This document shows, in pieces, positions 59,562-64,000 of a stretch of DNA of 64,000 nucleotides; positions within the stretch are counted from its first letter, which is position 1, and every line of letters begins with the position of its first letter. This DNA is from Acidimicrobiales bacterium (GTDB lineage: Bacteria; Actinomycetota; Acidimicrobiia; Acidimicrobiales; SZUA-35). The DNA lies in contig JANQPB010000001.1 in the NCBI GenBank assembly GCA_028285495.1, positions 1 through 64,000 on the forward strand, read 5' to 3'. The notes beneath the pieces were generated by a model. It had not been told where the DNA came from. It made no database searches and saw nothing but the letters and a program-made list of their open reading frames with translations. Made by a program: the position numbers and the translations under genes.

Positions 59562-60934
59562 GCGTTGACGGCCTTCCACGACGAGCGGACCGAGAACGGC
59601 AGCTGCGAGTCATCGCGGTTCTCCAGCTCCTCCAGCTCCTCGGCCCGGCCCACCACCGAGTTGTGGGAGATGCGGACGAGGATGGCGAGGATGATGTAGT
59701 TGGAGATCAGCGACGAGCCCCCGTACGACACGAAGGGCAACGTCACGCCGGTCAGGGGCAGCACCCGCAGGATGCCGCCGATGATGATGAAGGCCTGGAA
59801 CCCGAGCAGGGCGGTCAGGCCGGCGGCGAGGAGCTGCTCGAACGGCGACCGGGCGTTGAGGGCCACCCGCAGGCCGGCGCCGACGAAGAACAGGAACGTC
59901 ACCAGGATGGCGGTGGCGCCGAGCAGGCCGAGCTCCTCGCCGAAGGCGGCGAAGATCATGTCGGTCGCCGCGAACGGGACCTTCTCGGGGGTGCCCTGGC
60001 CGAGACCGGTGCCGGTGAGGCCGCCGTCGGCCATGGCGAACGAGGCCTCGGCGATCTGGAACCCGGCACCCTTCGGGTCGGCGAAGGGGTCGAGCCAGAT
60101 GTCGACCCGCCGCTGCACGTGGGAGAACAACCGCCACGACACGTAGGCCCCGGTCGAGAAGGCGATCAGGCCGATCAGCACGTAGGCGACGCGGGCGGTG
60201 GCCACGTAGAACATGACGACGAACAGCGTGAACAGCAGCAGCGACGAGCCGAGGTCGCGCTGGGCGATCATCACCATCAGCGCCCCGCCGAGCGCCGCCA
60301 GCAGCGGCCCGAAGTGGCGGGCATCGGGGATGGTCAGCGGGCCGACCCGCCGGTTGCCGGTGGTCAGCAGCTCCCGCTTGTCGGCGAGGTAGCCGGCCAG
60401 GAACCCGGCGAACACGATCTTGGCGAACTCGCCGGGCTGGATCGAGAACGGGCCGGCCCGGAGCCAGATCCTCGCCCCGTTGATCTCGACCCCCAGGCCG
60501 GGCACGAGCGGCAGCATCAGCAGCCCGACACCGATCAGGGCCAGGGTGTAGCGGTAGGGCTCGAGCCGCTTCGGATCGGGCAGCACGAGCAGGGTGGCGC
60601 TGAAGGCACCGAGCCCGATGAAGGTCCACGCCGACTGGCTGGCGGCCAGGCCCTCGTCGAGCCGGGCGATCATCACGTAGCCGAGCCCGTTCAGCAGCGC
60701 CGCCAGCGGCAACAGCAGGCCGTCGGCCAGGGGAGCCAGCAGCCGGACGACCACATGGGCCGCCAGCAACAGGATGACGACGATGGCCATGAACCCGCCG
60801 ACCTCGGCCTGGAGCTGGCCGAGCAGCTCGGCCCCCACCTCGACCCGCTGGGCCAGGACCACCAGCACGTAGCCGACGCACGTGGTCAGCAGGGCGATCA
60901 CGAGCAGGCCGAGCTCGACCGTGCGGGCTTTCAC
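59558..60934 (-). CDS. rodA: RodA/FtsW-family peptidoglycan polymerase
   Basis: A 458-residue SEDS glycosyltransferase with ten or more helices. IQPGEFAKIVFAGFLAGYLADKR, AQRDLGSSLLLFTLFVVM and GVTLPFVSYGGSSLISNYI are the RodA/FtsW signatures. GTG 60934 begins VKARTVELGLLVIALL; the open frame extends far upstream only because it is antisense-like within pstP. It pairs with PbpA and lies four bases downstream of the pstP stop. Confidence 0.95.
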   Translation of the reverse strand: MKARTVELGLLVIALLTTCVGYVLVVLAQRVEVGAELLGQLQAEVGGFMAIVVILLLAAHVVVRLLAPLADGLLLPLAALLNGLGYVMIARLDEGLAASQSAWTFIGLGAFSATLLVLPDPKRLEPYRYTLALIGVGLLMLPLVPGLGVEINGARIWLRAGPFSIQPGEFAKIVFAGFLAGYLADKRELLTTGNRRVGPLTIPDARHFGPLLAALGGALMVMIAQRDLGSSLLLFTLFVVMFYVATARVAYVLIGLIAFSTGAYVSWRLFSHVQRRVDIWLDPFADPKGAGFQIAEASFAMADGGLTGTGLGQGTPEKVPFAATDMIFAAFGEELGLLGATAILVTFLFFVGAGLRVALNARSPFEQLLAAGLTALLGFQAFIIIGGILRVLPLTGVTLPFVSYGGSSLISNYIILAILVRISHNSVVGRAEELEELENRDDSQLPFSVRSSWKAVNA

Positions 60935-60938
60935 CCGT

Positions 60939-62477
60939 TCAGCCCCCTTCGGTGCTGGATCCGCCGCCCTCGCCGTCGCCGTCGGGGGTGAGCTGGTTCG
61001 AGTCGGAACCGGCGTCGTCCGACGAGGTGCTGGAGGTGCTCTCCGACGGCCCGGCGGCAGCGTCGGCCTCGGCTTCGATGGCGGCCAGGCGATCGTCGAT
61101 CGAGGCCAGGAAGGCGTCGGCGTCGGCCCGGTCGGCGAAGCGCTGGTCGGCTTCGCCGTCGAGACCGACCTGGGCCAGGACCTCGGGGGCGTGGGGGCTG
61201 GCGGTGACCGGGATCGGGTCGAACAACCCGAACAGCCCGCCATCGCGACCCTGATGGACCGCCAGCGTGCCCGTGTCGGGGTCCTCGGCGACGAAGTAGC
61301 CCGATCGGGCGTAGCTGCGGGCGCCGAAGTAGCCACCGGCGAGCAGCCCGACGAGGACGAGCAGGCTGCCGACCACCACGACCAGCCGGCTGCCCGGTCT
61401 GACCTCGAGCTGCTCGTCGTCGATCGCCGGCATCTCGTCGGTCGGCTCGTCGGCCCCGGGGGCGTCGACGAGCAGCTCGGCGGTCGGGTCGGCTGCGGTG
61501 TCGATGTCGGCGACCGCCAGGTTGCCGGCCGCAGCGCCGGCGGCGGCACCCTTGCCCCCCGCCTTGCCGCCGTCGGAACCGGGGTCGGCGGCGGCACCGT
61601 TGACGTGGTGGTCGAGGACCGGGCGTGGGCCGGCTTCGCCGACCGAGCGCAGTTGGGCCCCCCGGACGACCGGCACCTGGGCCGTGGTGGCGGCGTGGTC
61701 GTCGATGTACTCGCTGGTGATGACGCCGTCGTCGCCACTCTCGCGGGCGACGACCTCGAGCCGGGGCTCGTCGTCGGACACCACCTCGACGACGGCGACG
61801 GTGACGTTGTCACGGCACGGCGTCTCGAGGGCGGCCTCGATGAGCGCATCGGCGGCGGTGACGGGGTCGGGGGCGCCGAGGATGATCTCGAGGATGCGAT
61901 CCTCGGACACCTCGTTGAACAGCCCGTCGCTGCAGAGCAGGAAGCGATCGCCGATCGCCGGCTCCTCGATCGGGAACCGGTCGACCTCGACCTCGATCCC
62001 GATGCCGACGGCCCGGGTCAGGATGTTGCGCTGGGGGTGGATGGCGGCCTCGGCCGGTGTCAGGCGACCCTGGCGCACCAGGTCCTCGACGAAGCTGTGG
62101 TCCTCGGTGACCTGGCTCATGTAGTCGCCGCGGATCCAGTAGGCCCGGCTGTCGCCGACGTTGGCCACCGTCATCGTGTCGTCGGCGTGCAGGGTGAGCG
62201 CCACCAGCGTGGTGCCCATGCCGGGAAGGCCGTTCTCCGCCGCGTGGCCGTGGACGGCCCGATTGGCGGCCAGCACCATGTCGACCAGGTCACCCTCGGA
62301 CAGCTCGCTGCCGGCGCGGCGGAACTGCCCGATCGCCAGCTCGGCGGCGCGCTCGCCGCCCTGGTGGCCGCCCATCCCGTCGGCCAGCGCCGCCAGCTCG
62401 CCGCCGTAGTAGACGCGGTCCTGGTTGGCCTCGCGCACGTTCCCGACGTGCGAGCCGGTGCCGCCGAGCAGCCGCAT
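60939..62477 (-). CDS. pstP: PP2C Ser/Thr phosphatase PstP
   Basis: A 512-residue phosphatase opposing PknB. The PP2C domain (1-235) has GNVREANQDRVYYG, LADGMGGHQGGERAAELA, VANVGDSRAYWI and LCSDGLFNEV with the metal-binding Asp residues. A linker rich in Ala/Gly/Asp leads to one membrane helix (363-385). The extracytoplasmic tail of about 125 residues ends in Ser/Gly-rich sequence. The start overlaps the fhaB stop by one base (TGATG). Confidence 0.96.
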   Translation of the reverse strand: MRLLGGTGSHVGNVREANQDRVYYGGELAALADGMGGHQGGERAAELAIGQFRRAGSELSEGDLVDMVLAANRAVHGHAAENGLPGMGTTLVALTLHADDTMTVANVGDSRAYWIRGDYMSQVTEDHSFVEDLVRQGRLTPAEAAIHPQRNILTRAVGIGIEVEVDRFPIEEPAIGDRFLLCSDGLFNEVSEDRILEIILGAPDPVTAADALIEAALETPCRDNVTVAVVEVVSDDEPRLEVVARESGDDGVITSEYIDDHAATTAQVPVVRGAQLRSVGEAGPRPVLDHHVNGAAADPGSDGGKAGGKGAAAGAAAGNLAVADIDTAADPTAELLVDAPGADEPTDEMPAIDDEQLEVRPGSRLVVVVGSLLVLVGLLAGGYFGARSYARSGYFVAEDPDTGTLAVHQGRDGGLFGLFDPIPVTASPHAPEVLAQVGLDGEADQRFADRADADAFLASIDDRLAAIEAEADAAAGPSESTSSTSSDDAGSDSNQLTPDGDGEGGGSSTEGG

Positions 62478-62935
62478 CAGGCGAGCTCCATGATGACACC
62501 GCCGAACTGCACCCGGTCGCCGCGGCGGCCGAGGACCGGCTTGGTCACCCGCTGGGAGTTGATGTAGGTGCCGTTGGTCGAGCCGAGGTCCTCGATGACG
62601 AGGCCACCCTCGGCCGGGGAAACGCGGGCGTGGCGTTGCGACAGGTAGGTGTCCTCGAAGATCAACTGGCAGCCTGCGGCGCGTCCGATGGTCAATTCCC
62701 CTGTCACCTCGACTCGCTGGCCGCCGCGGGCGGCCGGCTCGAGCACGACCAGATGTGGTGGGGCCTCGACCGGTCCCGCCTGAACCGGCTGGTGCCCCCC
62801 GACGGCGGCCCCGACCCTACGAACCGCCACACTAGTCGTCGAACCAGACCACGTCGCCTGGAGGACGCGGAAGAAGAAGAGGTACACGAGGGCGAGGAGG
62901 CACCACCTCAGGAGGGTCAGCAGCGCATCAGACAC
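62477..62935 (-). CDS. fhaB: FHA-domain protein FhaB (FipA-like)
   Basis: A 152-residue protein: a membrane helix (LLRWCLLALVYLFFFRVLQA, residues 8-27) and a C-terminal FHA domain (about 75-150) with ELTIGRAAGCQLIFEDTYLSQRHA and GSTNGTYINSQRV. It binds phospho-Thr targets of PknB and, in mycobacteria, links to FtsZ/FtsQ. The length is typical. Confidence 0.95.
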   Translation of the reverse strand: MSDALLTLLRWCLLALVYLFFFRVLQATWSGSTTSVAVRRVGAAVGGHQPVQAGPVEAPPHLVVLEPAARGGQRVEVTGELTIGRAAGCQLIFEDTYLSQRHARVSPAEGGLVIEDLGSTNGTYINSQRVTKPVLGRRGDRVQFGGVIMELA

Positions 62936-63019
62936 GTGACGTGAGGCTACCGGCCACGGCGGTCGTCGTCATCGGGCACATCATCTGACGGGGGAATCGG
63001 CTGCGATCCCGGCCGCGAC

Positions 63020-63682
63020 TCAGGTGCGCCGGAAGCGCAACCGGACCGGCCCGAGGGCGATCTCGTCACCGTCGCTCAGGAGGTGGCGGTCGATGCGGAT
63101 GCCGTTGACCCGGCAGCCGTTGGTCGATCCCAGGTCGACCAGTTGGAAGGTGGTGTCGGCCGGGTGGAGCTCGGCATGCTGGCGCGAGACGTTCTGGTCG
63201 TCGACCACGACGTCGCAGGTGGAGAGCCGGCCGATGGTCATCACCTGGTTCTTGAGCTTGTAGAAGGCACCGTTCGGGCCCTCGAGCCAGCCGCCCGGCT
63301 CGGTGCTGGCGATGCGGTCGTCGTACGACGGGTGGAGGCGGAACATGCCGACCCGGAGCGAGGGGTCGGTCTCGAACTCGATCGAGATCATGCCGAGGAA
63401 GCCGAGGCGGTGCTGGCTGGCGTAGCTGCGGACGGTGGCCGCCAACTCGGTGACCAGCGAATCGTGGACCTCGGCGAAGCGCTGGGCGTCCTCGCTGGCC
63501 AGGCGGATCACGAAGCGGTTGGGGGCGAGGGCCCGCCCGGAGGCGTCGACGGTGCGGCTGGCCTCCATCTCGCGAACGAGCCGGCGACCGATCTCGACCG
63601 GCTGCAGACCGCTGCGAAAGGCCCGCGAGAAAACCCCCTCGACCAACCGCTCCAGGCGGTCCTCGAAGCTCCGCAAGACCAT
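63020..63682 (-). CDS. fhaA: FHA-domain protein FhaA, short form
   Basis: A 220-residue protein. Residues 1-115 match DUF3662 (MVLRSFEDRLERLVEGVFSR, LVREMEASRTVDASGRALAP) and 145-220 form the FHA domain (VMTIGRLSTCDVVVDDQNVS, RQHAELH, GSTNGCRVNG). Mycobacterial FhaA is about 527 residues with a long low-complexity linker between these domains; here it is almost absent. A TACCGT hexamer ends seven bases before ATG 63682. FhaA regulates late peptidoglycan synthesis via MviN/PknB. Confidence 0.95.
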   Translation of the reverse strand: MVLRSFEDRLERLVEGVFSRAFRSGLQPVEIGRRLVREMEASRTVDASGRALAPNRFVIRLASEDAQRFAEVHDSLVTELAATVRSYASQHRLGFLGMISIEFETDPSLRVGMFRLHPSYDDRIASTEPGGWLEGPNGAFYKLKNQVMTIGRLSTCDVVVDDQNVSRQHAELHPADTTFQLVDLGSTNGCRVNGIRIDRHLLSDGDEIALGPVRLRFRRT

Positions 63683-63689
63683 GGCATCT

Positions 63690-63695
63690 ACGGTA
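63690..63695 (-). promoter_or_regulatory. Likely -10 hexamer, leaderless fhaA operon
   Basis: Minus-strand TACCGT, seven bases before ATG 63682. It would drive the fhaA-fhaB-pstP-rodA-pbpA-pknB transcript. Confidence 0.55.
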
Positions 63696-63728
63696 CTCGC
63701 ACCGGGCCCGTTCTGACTTGGCAGGCGG

Positions 63729-63734
63729 TATCAT
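63729..63734 (+). promoter_or_regulatory. Likely -10 hexamer of the tRNA-Leu gene
   Basis: TATCAT lies 13 bases before the mature tRNA 5' end; no good -35 is seen at 16-18 bases. Confidence 0.35.
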
Positions 63735-63747
63735 GCCGGGGTCACTC

Positions 63748-63831
<84 letters not shown>

Positions 63832-63851
63832 CCCCTCGACAATCGCTCCGG

Positions 63852-63874
63852 AACCCGGCCCCTTGGGTCGGGTT
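63852..63874 (+). terminator. Terminator hairpin after tRNA-Leu
   Basis: AACCCG and CGGGTT pair, with an inner CCC/GGG, about 20 bases after the tRNA. The rest of the window to 64000 shows no gene. Confidence 0.4.
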
Positions 63875-64000
63875 TCGTGGTTCGTGCCCGACAAAAGTGC
63901 AGCCGCCCCCAACCCCGGGAGGGAACAACGGGGCTAAGGGCGACTACGAGGGGGTCCGCGCGGCACTACGGGTCACGAGCACGGGCGAGGAGCTCACGAC

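Noticed and set aside
63832..64000. tRNA-Leu as integration site of a mobile element
   Set aside because: No integrase, direct repeat of the tRNA 3' end or foreign composition is visible in the 169 bases available.

Overview
The window is G+C-rich DNA from an actinobacterium. The strongest evidence is its right end: crgA - trpG/pabA - pknB - pbpA - rodA - pstP - fhaB - fhaA - tRNA-Leu is the conserved origin-proximal cell-wall and signalling block of Actinomycetota. Only one Ser/Thr kinase is present (no pknA) and FhaA is short. Together with the very high G+C content and gene style, this points to a deep, non-mycobacterial lineage such as Acidimicrobiia; that placement is inference.

Layout. 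1-5834 (+): a tightly overlapping surface-glycan operon with a beta-propeller-like protein, two GT4 and one GT2 glycosyltransferases and an anchored secreted protein. 5895-8287 (-): a histidine-rich membrane protein and an OmpR-type two-component system. 8409-11426: CoA-transferase, MarR/DoxX pair and a tandem DUF427 protein. 11460-16486: a large kinase-like fusion protein divergent from a Wzm/Wzt polysaccharide ABC exporter. 16498-19098 (-): a Ubl-FHA-FtsK-like protein with a degenerate P-loop. 19263-32029: a myo-inositol uptake and catabolism cluster (substrate-binding protein, double-size permease, ATPase, IolC, IolB, aldolase, inositol dehydrogenase, IolD). A divergent LacI regulator has two near-identical palindromic operators and a recognisable sigma-70-type promoter. 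32153-53271: mostly single housekeeping or metabolic genes (PhyH oxygenase, M3 peptidase, geranylgeranyl-type reductase, malonyl-CoA-synthetase-like ligase, DoxX, PNPOx-like, PIG-L, ArfA-like OmpA protein, ferredoxin, LigB-type dioxygenase with MarR regulator, chorismate synthase, LysR/YeiH pair, PAC2, MBL hydrolase, AlaX, ThDP enzyme, FadD-like ligase). 53373-63831: the origin-proximal block, preceded by a non-coding stretch with five DnaA-box-like 9-mers.

A recurring feature is a TANNNT hexamer ending 5-8 bases before the start codon of at least 14 genes with no Shine-Dalgarno sequence. This suggests that leaderless transcription is common here and it fixes several GTG starts. The points most worth testing are the DnaA-box cluster, the Ubl-FHA-FtsK pseudo-ATPase, the 859-residue kinase fusion, the expanded inositol permease, a candidate small RNA near 48.86 kb, and a 29-bp triplication that copies the 3' end of iolD into a hairpin.
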